Of a stretch of DNA of 64,000 nucleotides, positions 38,787 through 48,157 are shown piece after piece. Source of the DNA: Streptomyces sp. NP-1717. GTDB taxonomy: Bacteria > Actinomycetota > Actinomycetes > Streptomycetales > Streptomycetaceae. A program made the translations under genes and the position numbers. How positions within the stretch are numbered: the stretch's first letter is position 1; each line of letters starts with the position of its first letter. The notes beneath the pieces are model-generated. The model ran no database searches. It was not told the DNA's origin and saw only the letters and a program-made list of their open reading frames with translations. Location: assembly GCF_022695985.1 (NCBI RefSeq), contig NZ_JAAPBF010000007.1:21104-85103 (forward strand), given 5' to 3'.

Positions 38787-40973
38787 GTGTCCCGTCGGTC
38801 CGTCCTCGCCACCGCGCTCGCCGCCGGCGCGCTGCTGCTGACCTGTCTGCCCAGTGCCGCCGCGCAGGGGCCCGGCGGCGGCGAGCGGCTGACCATCGAC
38901 ACGCTGTCGACCCGGCCCGGCGTGGTCACCGGCGGCGATGTCCTCGTACGGGTCGAGGTTCCGCGCAGCTTCGACCCCGGCGACGTACGGATCACCCGCG
39001 ACGGCACGGACGTCACAGACGCGTTCACGGCGGCGGGATCCGCGCCCGGGACCCTGACCGGCCTGGTGACGTCCCTGCGCGAGGGCCCCAACCGGCTCGC
39101 GGCGACCGTCCCCGGCCGCCCCGGCGCGGGTGCGACGCTCCAGGTGCGCGACCACCCCTCGACCGGTCCCGTCATCAGCGGTCCGCACGAGCGGCCCTTC
39201 GTGTGCGGGACCGGTACGTTCAAGCTGGTCGACGGCTCCACCCTGGGGCAGCCGCTGGACGAGGACTGCTCGGTCGGGACCCGGGTCGACCACGCGTACC
39301 GCTCCACCGACGGGACCGTGAAGCCCCTGGCCGATCCGGCGAGCCGGCCCGCGGACCTCGCGACGACCACCACGAGCACCGGCGCGCGGGTGCCCTTCCT
39401 GATCCGTATCGAGACCGGCACCCTCAACCGGGGCGTCTACCAGATTTCCATGCTGGCCGATCCCGCCGCGCCCGAGCCGACCCGTGCGAGGCCCTCCGAG
39501 GGGTGGAACGGGCGGCTGATGTACACCTTCGGCGGCGGGTGCAGGGGCGGCTGGTACACCCAGGGCTCGGACACCGGCGGCGTCCTGGACACCGAGATGC
39601 TGGGCCGCGGGTACGCCGTGGCCTCCTCGTCCCTCAACGTCTTCGGCAACAACTGCAACGACCTGCTGGCGTCCGAGACCACGATGATGGTCAAGGAGCA
39701 CTTCGTGGAGCGGTACGGAGTCCCCCGCTTCACCATCGGCTGGGGATGTTCCGGCGGCTCGTACCAGAGCCACCAGACCGCCGACAACTACCCGGGTCTG
39801 CTCGACGGCATCATCGTCGGGTGCAGCTTCCCCGACGTGACGTCGGCGACCAACACCACGCTGCTGGACTCCCGGCTGCTCGACCACTACTTCGCCGTGA
39901 GCGCGCCGGACGAGTTCAGCGCCGAGCAGCAGACCGCGGTCGCCGGGTTCCGTGAGCGGGCGAGCATCCCGAACCTGAGCGACGGCGCGAAGCGCCTCGA
40001 CCCGGACGCGGAGTTCCCCGCCGCGCTGCCCGTGGACCAGCGGTACGACGCGCGCACCAACCCCGACGGGGCGCGGGGCACGGTCTTCGACCACACCGTC
40101 AACGTGTACGGCACCGACCGGCGCACCGGCGCCGCGCTGCGCCCGCTGGACAACGTCGGTGTGCAGTACGGGCTCGACGCGCTGAACGAGGGGGCGATCG
40201 ACAAGGGGCAGTTCATCGACCTCAACTCCCGTATCGGGGGCATCGACCGCGACGCCGGGTTCACCGCGGGGCGCACGGCTGCCGACCGGACGGCGACCGG
40301 GGCGGCGTACGGTACGGGCCGCATCCTATGGGGCGGCGGCGGTCTCGCCACCACCCCCGTCATCGACCACCGCTCCTACACCGACGACCTGCCCGGCGGC
40401 GACATACACATGTCCGTGCACGGGTACTCCACCCGCGCCCGGCTGATCGCGGCGAACGGCCACGCGGACAACCAGGTGATGCTCGCGGAGGACAACCGGC
40501 ACGGTTTCAGTTTCAGGAGCCCGGCGCTGCGGTACGCCCTCACGGAGATGGACGCGTGGCTGACATCGCTGACGTCGGACTCCGCGCGGAGCCGGTGGAC
40601 GGCGCGCGACGTCGTGGCGCACAAGCCGGCCGGGCTGACCGACGCGTGCTGGACCAGGGACGCGGAGCCCCGGAAGATCGAGCAGCGTCTCGGCTACGAC
40701 AACCCCGGCGAGTGCGGCGCGCTCTACCCGGCGTTCCCGACACCGAGGCTGGTCGCCGGAGCGCCGCTCGCGGACGATGTGATCGCGTGCCGGCGCAAGG
40801 CGGTGGACCCGGCCGACTACAAGGTGACGTTCACCGGCGCCGAACTGCGGCAGTTGCGGGCGGCGTTCCCCGGCGGGGTGTGCGACTGGAGCCGGAGCGG
40901 TCAGGGCCAGGGGCCGCTCACGGGCCCCTGGCCGTCGGTGGGCCCGGTCGGCGCGAAGGGCGGAGAGCGATGA
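38787..40973 (+). CDS. Secreted DUF6351-like alpha/beta-hydrolase-type protein
   Basis: 728 aa with a signal peptide ending LPSAAAQG. The bulk looks like the DUF6351 family. A nucleophile-elbow motif GWGCSGGSYQSHQ, preceded by FGNNCND and a downstream HGFSF, recalls feruloyl esterase/tannase-like hydrolases, with Ser in GCSGG the candidate nucleophile. Many Cys residues (CNGT-type spacing) suggest disulfides. The stop overlaps the start of the SMP-30 gene (ATGA), so the pair may act on one extracellular ester or sugar lactone. The substrate is unknown. Start GTG 38787. Confidence 0.8.
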   Translation: MSRRSVLATALAAGALLLTCLPSAAAQGPGGGERLTIDTLSTRPGVVTGGDVLVRVEVPRSFDPGDVRITRDGTDVTDAFTAAGSAPGTLTGLVTSLREGPNRLAATVPGRPGAGATLQVRDHPSTGPVISGPHERPFVCGTGTFKLVDGSTLGQPLDEDCSVGTRVDHAYRSTDGTVKPLADPASRPADLATTTTSTGARVPFLIRIETGTLNRGVYQISMLADPAAPEPTRARPSEGWNGRLMYTFGGGCRGGWYTQGSDTGGVLDTEMLGRGYAVASSSLNVFGNNCNDLLASETTMMVKEHFVERYGVPRFTIGWGCSGGSYQSHQTADNYPGLLDGIIVGCSFPDVTSATNTTLLDSRLLDHYFAVSAPDEFSAEQQTAVAGFRERASIPNLSDGAKRLDPDAEFPAALPVDQRYDARTNPDGARGTVFDHTVNVYGTDRRTGAALRPLDNVGVQYGLDALNEGAIDKGQFIDLNSRIGGIDRDAGFTAGRTAADRTATGAAYGTGRILWGGGGLATTPVIDHRSYTDDLPGGDIHMSVHGYSTRARLIAANGHADNQVMLAEDNRHGFSFRSPALRYALTEMDAWLTSLTSDSARSRWTARDVVAHKPAGLTDACWTRDAEPRKIEQRLGYDNPGECGALYPAFPTPRLVAGAPLADDVIACRRKAVDPADYKVTFTGAELRQLRAAFPGGVCDWSRSGQGQGPLTGPWPSVGPVGAKGGER

Positions 40974-41848
40974 CCGCGCCGCGGATCGAGGTCGCCGTAC
41001 GGGCACAGGCGAAGCTGGGCGAGGGACCGGCCTGGGATCCGTCGGCCGGCCGGCTGCTGTGGGTGGACATCCTCTCGGCGCGGATCCACACCTTCGACCC
41101 GGCCGACGGCCGCCGTACGGTCATGGCCACCGAGCAGCACGTCGGTGCCGCGCTCCCCCGCGCCGGGGGCGGGCTCGTCGTCAACCTCCGTGACGGCATC
41201 GGACTGTACGGCCCCGGCGGCGACTTCTCGTGGCTGGTGCGCGATCCGGTGCCGGGGCGCCGGGGCAACGACGCGGCCGTCGCGCCGGACGGCGCGCTGT
41301 GGGCGGGCAGTATGCGCTACGACGAGACGCCGGGCGGCGGGACGCTGATCCGCGTCGCACCCGGCGCAGCTGACACGGCGGCGGGGACCGTCACCGACAC
41401 CCGGCCCGTCAGCGTCGGCAACGGCACGGGGTGGAGTCCGGACGGCCGGACGATGTACTACGTCGACACCCCCACCGGCCGTATCGACCGGTTCCGCGCC
41501 GACACCCACTCCCCCGGTGAACCCCTCGTCGACGAGGGCCCGTTGGTGACGATCGAACCGGGGGCGGGCCACCCGGACGGGCTGACCGTCGACGCGGACG
41601 GCTGCGTCTGGGTCGCCCTGTGGGACGGCGCCGCGATCCGCCGCTACACACCGGACGGCGAGCTGGACCGCACCGTCGAGCTGCCCGTACGCCGCCCCAC
41701 CTCCTGCGCGTTCGGCGGGCCGGAGCTGCGCGACCTCTACATCACCACCGCCCGCGTCGGCGTCGCCGCCCCGCACCCCCTCACCGGCTCGCTCCTCGTC
41801 CTGCCGGACGCGGGTCAGGGGGTTGCCGACACCCCGTTCGCCGGCTGA
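40970..41848 (+). CDS. SMP-30/gluconolactonase/regucalcin-family protein
   Basis: 292 aa, start ATG 40970 overlapping the previous stop. A six-bladed propeller with the metal residues visible: Glu in KLGEGPAWDP, Asn in SVGNGTGWSPDGRTMYYVDT (the NG and the following D), and Asp in HPDGLTVDADGCVWVAL. The family hydrolyses sugar lactones and related esters with a divalent cation. No signal peptide, so it works inside the cell, perhaps on a product released by the co-transcribed secreted hydrolase (inference). Confidence 0.9.
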   Translation: MTAPRIEVAVRAQAKLGEGPAWDPSAGRLLWVDILSARIHTFDPADGRRTVMATEQHVGAALPRAGGGLVVNLRDGIGLYGPGGDFSWLVRDPVPGRRGNDAAVAPDGALWAGSMRYDETPGGGTLIRVAPGAADTAAGTVTDTRPVSVGNGTGWSPDGRTMYYVDTPTGRIDRFRADTHSPGEPLVDEGPLVTIEPGAGHPDGLTVDADGCVWVALWDGAAIRRYTPDGELDRTVELPVRRPTSCAFGGPELRDLYITTARVGVAAPHPLTGSLLVLPDAGQGVADTPFAG

Positions 41849-41935
41849 GACGGCGGATCCGGGGCCCACCGCCACCGAGGCCCCCCGGGAGGGAGGGGGG
41901 TTGCACGCCCGTGGGGCGCGGGATTTGCTTGGCGC

Positions 41936-43723
41936 ATGCAGCGACCGGTCTCCACCACCCCGTCGGCGGGGGCGCTCGACCACCGCTACCGGGGTGAGCA
42001 TCCCGTACGGACCCTCGGTTATCTCTTCCGTCCCGACCGCCCCCGACTCGCCCTCGCCGTCCTCGCGTTCATCGGGAAGCACAGCCCGATCTGGCTGCTC
42101 CCGCTCATCACCGCCAACATCATCGACACCGTCGTCCAGCACGGCCCGGTCTCCGGCATCTGGATCAACGCGGGTGTCCTGCTCGTGGTCCTGCTGCTCA
42201 ACTTCCCTCTGCATCTGCTCTATGTGCGCTGTCTGGCCGGGAGCGTACGGCGGGTGGGCATGGCGCTGCGCGACGCGCTGTGCCGCCGGATGCAGCAGCT
42301 CTCGATCGGCTACCACTCGCGGGTCAGCGCCGGTGTGCTCCAGGCCAAGGTGGTCAGGGACGTGGAGACGGTGGAGCAGATGGTGCAGCAGTCCTCGGAC
42401 ATGGGGCTGGCGGCCGTGATCACGCTCGTCGGCGGACTCGTCGTCATCGGTGTACGGGTGCCGTCCTTCCTCCCCGTCTTCCTGCTCGTCGTGCCCGCCG
42501 CCGGCTTCCTGATCGTGCGGCTGCGCGGGCGGTTGCAGAGTCACAACGCGGCGTTCCGCCACGAGGTGGAGCGCATGTCGTCGCGGGTCAGCGAGATGAC
42601 GTCGCTGATCCCGATCACCCGCGCGCACGGTCTGGAGGGTGCGGCGATGGTCCGTATCGACGGCTCGCTGCGCCAGGTGCTCGCGGCCGGGGTGCGGCTC
42701 GATCTGCTCAACGGGCGTTTCGGCGCGCTCGCCTGGATACTGCTCAACTCCCTCGGTGTGGTGTGTCTCGCGGGCTCGGCACTGGTCGCCTACCACGGGC
42801 TGCTGCCCATCACGGCGGGCGACGTCGTCATGCTGAGCGCCTTCTTCACCACCCTGACCAGCTCCGTGGTCACCCTGCTCTCTCTCGCACCCGTCATCAG
42901 CAAGGGACTTGAGTCCGTGCGGTCGGCGGGCGAGGTACTCCAGGCCCCGGACCTCGAAAGCAACGCGGGCAAGGAGCGGGTGGAGTCGGTCGAGGGACGC
43001 ATCGACTTCCAGGACGTCGGTTTCCGGTACGACTCCTCGCCCGGCACCGCGGTCGAAGGCTTCACCCTCTCGGCGCGCCCCGGGCAGACCATCGCCCTGG
43101 TCGGCGCGTCCGGCGCGGGCAAGTCGACCGTGCTCAACCTCCTCATCGGCTTCATCCGCCCCGCCTCGGGCCGCATCCTGCTGGACGGCAGGGACATGGC
43201 CGCCCTCGATCTGCGCAGCTACCGCCGCTTCCTGTCCGTCGTACCGCAGGAGTCGATCCTCTTCGAGGGCACGATCCGCGAGAACGTCACGTACGGGCTC
43301 GACGGCGCGGACGAGACCACGGTGCGCCGGGCGCTGCGCGACGCCAACGCCCTCGAGTTCGTGGACCGGCTGCCGGACGGTCTCGACACCGTCGTCGGGG
43401 AGCGCGGCGCGCGCCTGTCCGGTGGTCAGAAGCAGCGGCTCGCGATAGCCCGCGCGCTCATACGCGATCCCCGGGTGCTCGTCCTGGACGAGGCCACCTC
43501 CGCGCTCGACACCCGTTCCGAGGCGCTGGTGCAGGAGGCGCTGGCGCGGCTGGTGGACGGCCGTACGGTCTTCGTCGTCGCCCACCGGCTGTCCACGATC
43601 CGGGGCGCCGACCGCATCGTCGTCATGGAGGACGGCCGGATCGCCGAGGTGGGCACGCACGAGGCGCTGATGACGCGGGGCGGGGTGTACGCCGGGCTCC
43701 AACCGGCGCACCGCGCCTCCTAG
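41936..43723 (+). CDS. ABC transporter, fused permease and ATPase (exporter type)
   Basis: 595-aa half-transporter. The N-terminal permease (about 35-330) has six membrane helices (WLLPLITANIIDTVV, LLVVLLLNFPLHLLYV, VITLVGGLVVIGV). The ATPase domain has Walker A GASGAGKST, Q-loop VPQES, signature LSGGQKQRLAIARAL, Walker B VLVLDEATSALD and H-loop AHRLST. It acts as a homodimer or heterodimer, but no second half-transporter lies beside it, so a homodimer is likely. Substrate not predictable. Start ATG 41936. Confidence 0.94.
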   Translation: MQRPVSTTPSAGALDHRYRGEHPVRTLGYLFRPDRPRLALAVLAFIGKHSPIWLLPLITANIIDTVVQHGPVSGIWINAGVLLVVLLLNFPLHLLYVRCLAGSVRRVGMALRDALCRRMQQLSIGYHSRVSAGVLQAKVVRDVETVEQMVQQSSDMGLAAVITLVGGLVVIGVRVPSFLPVFLLVVPAAGFLIVRLRGRLQSHNAAFRHEVERMSSRVSEMTSLIPITRAHGLEGAAMVRIDGSLRQVLAAGVRLDLLNGRFGALAWILLNSLGVVCLAGSALVAYHGLLPITAGDVVMLSAFFTTLTSSVVTLLSLAPVISKGLESVRSAGEVLQAPDLESNAGKERVESVEGRIDFQDVGFRYDSSPGTAVEGFTLSARPGQTIALVGASGAGKSTVLNLLIGFIRPASGRILLDGRDMAALDLRSYRRFLSVVPQESILFEGTIRENVTYGLDGADETTVRRALRDANALEFVDRLPDGLDTVVGERGARLSGGQKQRLAIARALIRDPRVLVLDEATSALDTRSEALVQEALARLVDGRTVFVVAHRLSTIRGADRIVVMEDGRIAEVGTHEALMTRGGVYAGLQPAHRAS

Positions 43724-43756
43724 TTGCCGACCGCCCGGGGCGGCGGGCCGTCAGGT

Positions 43757-43957
43757 ATACCACCGGTTCGGACCAGATACGGGCCGGAAGGGTTCGACGC
43801 AAGGTCTCAGCGGGGGCGGAAGCCGCTCCCGCTGCGAGACCTGCGGTTGGGCCGGGTGAAGATTCCCAGGCCAGTGCCAAGTAATACCAGTGGTCTACTT
43901 CAGTTATCGAGCCGTGATACCAGAGGGTTGACCAGTGGTTGGCGCCAGTTCTAGCGT
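43757..43957 (+). promoter_or_regulatory. Candidate operator cluster and promoter of the amino-sugar operon
   Basis: ATACCAGTGGT (43884-43894), ATACCAG (43917-43923) and ACCAGTGGT (43931-43939) recur, with a looser ATACCACCGGT at 43757-43767. A promoter TTGACC (43928-43933), 18-bp spacer and TAGCGT (43952-43957) overlaps the last site. AGTGGTCTACTTCAGT (43889-43904) matches 12 of 16 bases of the DasR-type consensus AGTGGTCTAGACCACT. The HutC-type GntR protein at 49280 is the natural candidate to bind. Promoter and operator are read by eye. Confidence 0.55.
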
Positions 43958-44004
43958 GCTCCGCATCACCCCGCCACACATGGCCCGAGGGAGACAAAGC
44001 ACTC

Positions 44005-45141
44005 ATGAACCCTATTTCTCATTCACGTCGCAGACGCATGGCCGTCGTGGGAGTGGCCTCGGCAGGAGCCCTCCTGCTGGCCTCGTGCGGAGAGGGCGGA
44101 TCCGGGGGAACGGACGACTCGTCCGGCAGTTCCTCCGTCGGCGCCAAGAAGAACCCGATCGTCGCGTTCCTGCTCCCGGAGAACGCGACCGCCCGGTACG
44201 AGGCGCGCGACAAACCGACCTTCGAGAAGCAGCTCGCGGAGAGCTGCCCGAAGTGCCAACTGCGCTACTACAACGCCGCCGGGGACGCCGGCAAGCAACT
44301 CAGCCAGGCCGAGTCGGCGTTGACCGAGGGGGCGAGCGTGCTGGTGATCGACCCCGTCGACTCCAACGCCGCCGGTGCCGCGGTCACCAGCGCCCGCAAG
44401 CAGGGCGCGAAGGTCATGAGCTACGACCGCGTCATCTACAACGCGGGCGTGGACTACGCGGTGAAGTTCGACAACGTCCAGCAGGGCGCGGTCGGCATGC
44501 AGTCGCTGCTCGACAAGCTGAAGAAGGACGGCAAGACCTCCGGCAACGTCGTCATGATGAACGGCGACCCGGTCGACTCCGGCGCCAAACCGGAGAAGGA
44601 CGGCGCGCACAGCGTCATCGACAAGTCCGGTTTCACCGTCGCCGCCGAGTACGACACCAAGGGCTGGTCGGCCGCCAACGCGCAGAACCAGATGCAGCAG
44701 GCCATCACCAAGCTCGGCGCGTCCGACATCGACGGCGTCTACGCGGGCAACGACGGCATGGCCACCGGTGTCATCGCCGCGCTGAAGAGCGCGGGCGTCA
44801 AGCCGATGCCGCCCGTCACGGGTCTGGACACGCAACTCGACGCCATCCAGAACATGGTCGCCGGCGACCTGTACGAGAGCACGTACCTGCCGGTCGAGAC
44901 CGAGGCGCAGATCGGTGCCAAGGCCGCCGCCGCGCTCGCGGGCGGCGAGAAGCCGTCCGGTGAGCTGCTCAACGGCACGGTGGACGACGGCGCCCAAAAG
45001 GTGCCCGCCTACCTGCTCGAATCCATCGCCGTGACGATGGAGAACATGAAGGAGGTGCTGATCGACAGCGGTTATCTGACCGTCGATCAGATCTGCACGG
45101 CCGACTACGAGAAGGCGTGCGTCAAGGCGGGACTCCGCTGA
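44005..45141 (+). CDS. Sugar ABC transporter substrate-binding lipoprotein
   Basis: 378 aa from ATG 44005; the open frame from 43939 runs into promoter sequence. Lipoprotein signal RRRRMAVVGVASAGALLLASC places the mature Cys at about residue 30 (printed motif kept short: LLLASCGE). The rest is a type-1 periplasmic-binding fold of the ribose/xylose kind (VAFLLPENATARYEARDKP, SVLVIDPVDSNAAGAAV, GVYAGNDGMATGVIAAL). It delivers a sugar to the permease encoded three genes downstream. Context of ROK, NagA, NanE and SIS genes suggests an N-acetylhexosamine ligand (inference). Confidence 0.92.
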   Translation: MNPISHSRRRRMAVVGVASAGALLLASCGEGGSGGTDDSSGSSSVGAKKNPIVAFLLPENATARYEARDKPTFEKQLAESCPKCQLRYYNAAGDAGKQLSQAESALTEGASVLVIDPVDSNAAGAAVTSARKQGAKVMSYDRVIYNAGVDYAVKFDNVQQGAVGMQSLLDKLKKDGKTSGNVVMMNGDPVDSGAKPEKDGAHSVIDKSGFTVAAEYDTKGWSAANAQNQMQQAITKLGASDIDGVYAGNDGMATGVIAALKSAGVKPMPPVTGLDTQLDAIQNMVAGDLYESTYLPVETEAQIGAKAAAALAGGEKPSGELLNGTVDDGAQKVPAYLLESIAVTMENMKEVLIDSGYLTVDQICTADYEKACVKAGLR

Positions 45142-46110
45142 GTGGCCTCCCTCCCCACCGGTGACGCCGCCCAGTGCGTAGCGGTCGACCTGGGCGGTAC
45201 CACGGTCCGCGCGGCGCTCGTCGACCGGAGCGGCGTCCCGACCGCCCGGCTCAAGGAGCCCGTCAGACACGGCGCGGCGCACGAGCAGGTCGCCCGCCTC
45301 ATGACCCGTGTCGCGGCCGGTACGGACGCCGTGTCGGCGGTCGTCGGCCTGCCCGGACGGGTGGACCACGTCGAGGGCCGTCTGCACGTGGCACGGAACC
45401 TGCCGTCCACCGACCTCGACCGGCTGTCGGCCGCACACCTCTCCGAGGCCACCGGGCTGGCCGTCGAGCTGGCCGGTGACGCCGAACTGGCCGCGATCGG
45501 CGAGGCGTACTTCGGCGCCGGAGCCACCACCTCGACGACGGCCTACCTCACCCTCTCCACGGGTGTGGGGGCGGCGGCGGTGAGCGACGGACGCGTGCTG
45601 TCGGGACGTCTGTCGGGTTTCCAGATCGGGTTCCTGCACCTGCTCGGCGCCGGACGCCCCATGATCGAGGACCTCGGTTCGGGACAGCGCGTGCTCCGGG
45701 CCGCGCGTGAACTCGGCAGGGACGTCGACTACCGCACTCTGACCGAACTCGCCGCGGGAGGCGGCACCACTCCACAGGCGCGGCACGCCCGCGAGCTGGC
45801 GGCCGGCGCGCTCGCCGACATCGCCGACGTGGCGGCGGCCGCCGCCGTGCTCCTGTGCCATGTCGTCTCGCCCGACGTACTGGTGGTCGGCGGCGGGCTC
45901 GCCCGCGCGGCCGGCGCCCACCTGCTCGACGAGCTCGACCGCCGTATCCGCGACACCGCGGCCTCGCACGTCTCCTGGGACGTCGACGTGCGGGCCGCCC
46001 GGTGCGGTGACGACGCCGGTCTCGCCGGCGCGGCCGCGTGGCACCTCGCCAGGCCGGCGGTGGTCGCCGCCGCGGCGGACCAACGCGACACGAAAGGAGA
46101 CGGCCGATGA
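45142..46110 (+). CDS. ROK-family sugar kinase, zinc motif missing
   Basis: 322 aa, start GTG 45142 directly after the preceding TGA. ATP site DLGGTTVRAALVD at the N-terminus, a catalytic Asp probably in LAGDAELAAIGEA (NDAN-type site), and second ATP loop LSTGVGAAAVSDG. The ROK zinc motif GHxxxxxxGxxCxCGxxGCxE is replaced by FQIGFLHLLGAGRPMIEDLGS-type sequence with no Cys. In the pathway it should phosphorylate the imported amino sugar at C6. A loss of zinc might mean altered fold stability or specificity. It overlaps the ATPase gene (ATGA). Confidence 0.85.
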   Translation: MASLPTGDAAQCVAVDLGGTTVRAALVDRSGVPTARLKEPVRHGAAHEQVARLMTRVAAGTDAVSAVVGLPGRVDHVEGRLHVARNLPSTDLDRLSAAHLSEATGLAVELAGDAELAAIGEAYFGAGATTSTTAYLTLSTGVGAAAVSDGRVLSGRLSGFQIGFLHLLGAGRPMIEDLGSGQRVLRAARELGRDVDYRTLTELAAGGGTTPQARHARELAAGALADIADVAAAAAVLLCHVVSPDVLVVGGGLARAAGAHLLDELDRRIRDTAASHVSWDVDVRAARCGDDAGLAGAAAWHLARPAVVAAAADQRDTKGDGR

Positions 46111-46925
46111 CACCGACCGTCGAAGCGGCGGGGGAAAGACCGCCGCCCGTGCTCCAGCTGGAGCACATCAGCAAGAGTTTCGGCGCCGTGCGGGCGCTCG
46201 GCGACGTCAGCATGAGCGTCGCCGCGGGCGAGGTCGTGGCACTCGTCGGCGACAACGGAGCGGGCAAGTCCACCCTGATCAAGACGGTCTCCGGAGCGCA
46301 TCCCCGCGACGGCGGCACCATGTCCGTGGACGGCGTGCGGGTCTCCCCGCGCAAGCCCATCGACTCGACACGCCTCGGCATCGCGACCGTCTACCAGGAC
46401 CTCGCGCTCTGCGACAACCTCGACATCGTCGCCAACCTGTTCCTCGGACGCGAGAAGCACCACGGGGGCTTCCTGAGCGCGCTCGACATGGAGCAGGTCG
46501 CCGTCGGACTGCTCAAGCGGCTCTCCGTCAGGATCAAGGACCTGCGCGCCCCCGTCTCCTCGCTCTCGGGCGGGCAGCGCCAGTCGGTCGCCATCGCGCG
46601 GTCCCTGCTCGGTGACCCGCGGCTGGTCATCCTGGACGAGCCCACCGCGGCCCTCGGCGTGGAGCAGACCGCCGAGGTGCTCGAACTCATCGAGCGGCTG
46701 CGCGCCGAGGGCCACGCCGTCCTGATGGTGAGCCACAACCTCGCCGACGTCTTCGACGTGGCCGACCGGATCGTCTGTCTGCGGCTCGGACGCAGCGTCA
46801 GCGAGTTCCCCGTCGAGGGGACCACCGAGGAGCAAGTCGTCGCGGCCATCACGGGCATCGCCGACAGCAGTGCCCACAAGCGCCGGAAGCTGCGCCGCGA
46901 CCGGGCCGAGGAAGGAAGACCGTGA
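46107..46925 (+). CDS. Sugar ABC transporter ATP-binding protein
   Basis: 272 aa, one nucleotide-binding domain (not the double-length RbsA/XylG type). Start ATG 46107 follows GAAAGGAGACGG and overlaps the ROK stop. Walker A GDNGAGKST, Q-loop VYQDLALC, signature LSGGQRQSVAIARSL, Walker B LVILDEPT. Resembles FrcA-like single-domain sugar importers. It energises uptake through the permease encoded next, with which it overlaps by 4 bp. Confidence 0.93.
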   Translation: MTPTVEAAGERPPPVLQLEHISKSFGAVRALGDVSMSVAAGEVVALVGDNGAGKSTLIKTVSGAHPRDGGTMSVDGVRVSPRKPIDSTRLGIATVYQDLALCDNLDIVANLFLGREKHHGGFLSALDMEQVAVGLLKRLSVRIKDLRAPVSSLSGGQRQSVAIARSLLGDPRLVILDEPTAALGVEQTAEVLELIERLRAEGHAVLMVSHNLADVFDVADRIVCLRLGRSVSEFPVEGTTEEQVVAAITGIADSSAHKRRKLRRDRAEEGRP

Positions 46926-48157
46926 CCACGAACACCGCCACCGGCCGCCCCCAGCGCGGCGTCCTGGCACCGGGACCGCCGTCGGAGGGGAACTGGGTAC
47001 GGGAGCGCGTCCAGCGCCTGCGCACCGGCGACTTCGGACCGCTGCCCGTCATCCTCGGCCTGGTCGTCATCTCGCTGGTCTTCCAGATCGCGAACCAGCG
47101 GTTCCTCTCGCCGCAGAACCTCTCCAACCTGAGCCTGCAGATCGCCTCGACCGGCGTCATCGCGCTCGGCATCGTCTTCGTCCTGATCATCGGGGAGATC
47201 GACCTCTCCGCCGGATCGGTCAGCGGGATCACCTCCGCCACCATGGTCGTGCTGAGCATCAACATGGGGTGGCCGCCGGTCCTCGCGATCGTCCTGGCCG
47301 TCGTCTTCGGCGCCGCGATCGGCCTGTTCCACGGGTTCGTCTTCACCAAGCTCGGCGTTCCGTCGTTCGTCCTGACCCTCGGCGGCCTGCTCGCCTGGCA
47401 GGGCGGCCAGTTGCTCGTGCTCGGCAACCACGGCACGATCAACATCCCCTACGACGGCGCGATCGCCTCCCTCGCCAACACCACGCTCCCCGCGTGGATC
47501 GGCTACCTGATCGCCCTCGTCTACGCGACGGCGGCGTTCGGCAAGGCGTTCCTCACGGCCGGGCGGCGGCGCGAGCGCGGTCTGACCGTGCGACCGCTCA
47601 GCGGGGCCCTGGTCCCCGCGTCCGTGATCACGGTCGTGATCCTCGCGGCGACGACGGTCTTCGCGCAGTGGCACGGCATACCCCTGTCGCTGATCATCTT
47701 CGTCGGGCTCGTGGTGATGGTCGACGTACTGCTGCGCGGTACGACGTTCGGCCGCAAGCTCTTCGCCGTCGGCGGCAACGCGGAGGCGGCCCGCCGCGCG
47801 GGCATCCAGGTCGGCACGGTGAAGGTCATCGCCTTCACGATCGCCTCGTCGCTCGCCGCCTTCGGCGGTGTCCTCGCGGCCTCCCGGCTGTTCGCGGTCA
47901 ACCAGGCCAGCGGCGGCAGCGACATCCTGCTGAACGCGATCGCCGCCGCGGTCATCGGCGGCACCAGCCTCTTCGGCGGGCGCGGCACCGCCTACTCGGC
48001 GCTGCTCGGCATGCTCGTCATCGGAGCGGTGTCCAACGGCATGGATCTGCTCAACCAGACCTCCGCCGTCAAGTACGTGATCACCGGCGCTGTACTCGTC
48101 GTCGCCGTCGTGATCGATTCCCTGGCACGACGAGGAAGGGCGGCCAGCGGCCGATGA
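46922..48157 (+). CDS. Sugar ABC transporter permease
   Basis: 411-aa membrane protein of the ribose/xylose permease family (BPD_transp_2). About ten helices are seen, with the family hallmarks IALGIVFVLIIGEIDLSAGSV and GRKLFAVGGNAEAARRAGI, the latter being the loop that contacts the ATPase. Start GTG 46922 overlaps the ATPase stop; its own stop overlaps the SIS-domain gene (ATGA). Confidence 0.94.
   Translation: MTTNTATGRPQRGVLAPGPPSEGNWVRERVQRLRTGDFGPLPVILGLVVISLVFQIANQRFLSPQNLSNLSLQIASTGVIALGIVFVLIIGEIDLSAGSVSGITSATMVVLSINMGWPPVLAIVLAVVFGAAIGLFHGFVFTKLGVPSFVLTLGGLLAWQGGQLLVLGNHGTINIPYDGAIASLANTTLPAWIGYLIALVYATAAFGKAFLTAGRRRERGLTVRPLSGALVPASVITVVILAATTVFAQWHGIPLSLIIFVGLVVMVDVLLRGTTFGRKLFAVGGNAEAARRAGIQVGTVKVIAFTIASSLAAFGGVLAASRLFAVNQASGGSDILLNAIAAAVIGGTSLFGGRGTAYSALLGMLVIGAVSNGMDLLNQTSAVKYVITGAVLVVAVVIDSLARRGRAASGR

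Noticed and set aside
41881..41900. CCCCCC/GGGGGG hairpin or G-quadruplex between the SMP-30 and ABC genes
   Set aside because: Homopolymer pairing of 6 bp is weak and the fourth G-tract has no loop.
46870..48153. Upstream continuation of the SIS-domain frame
   Set aside because: It lies entirely over the permease gene and has no family motif.
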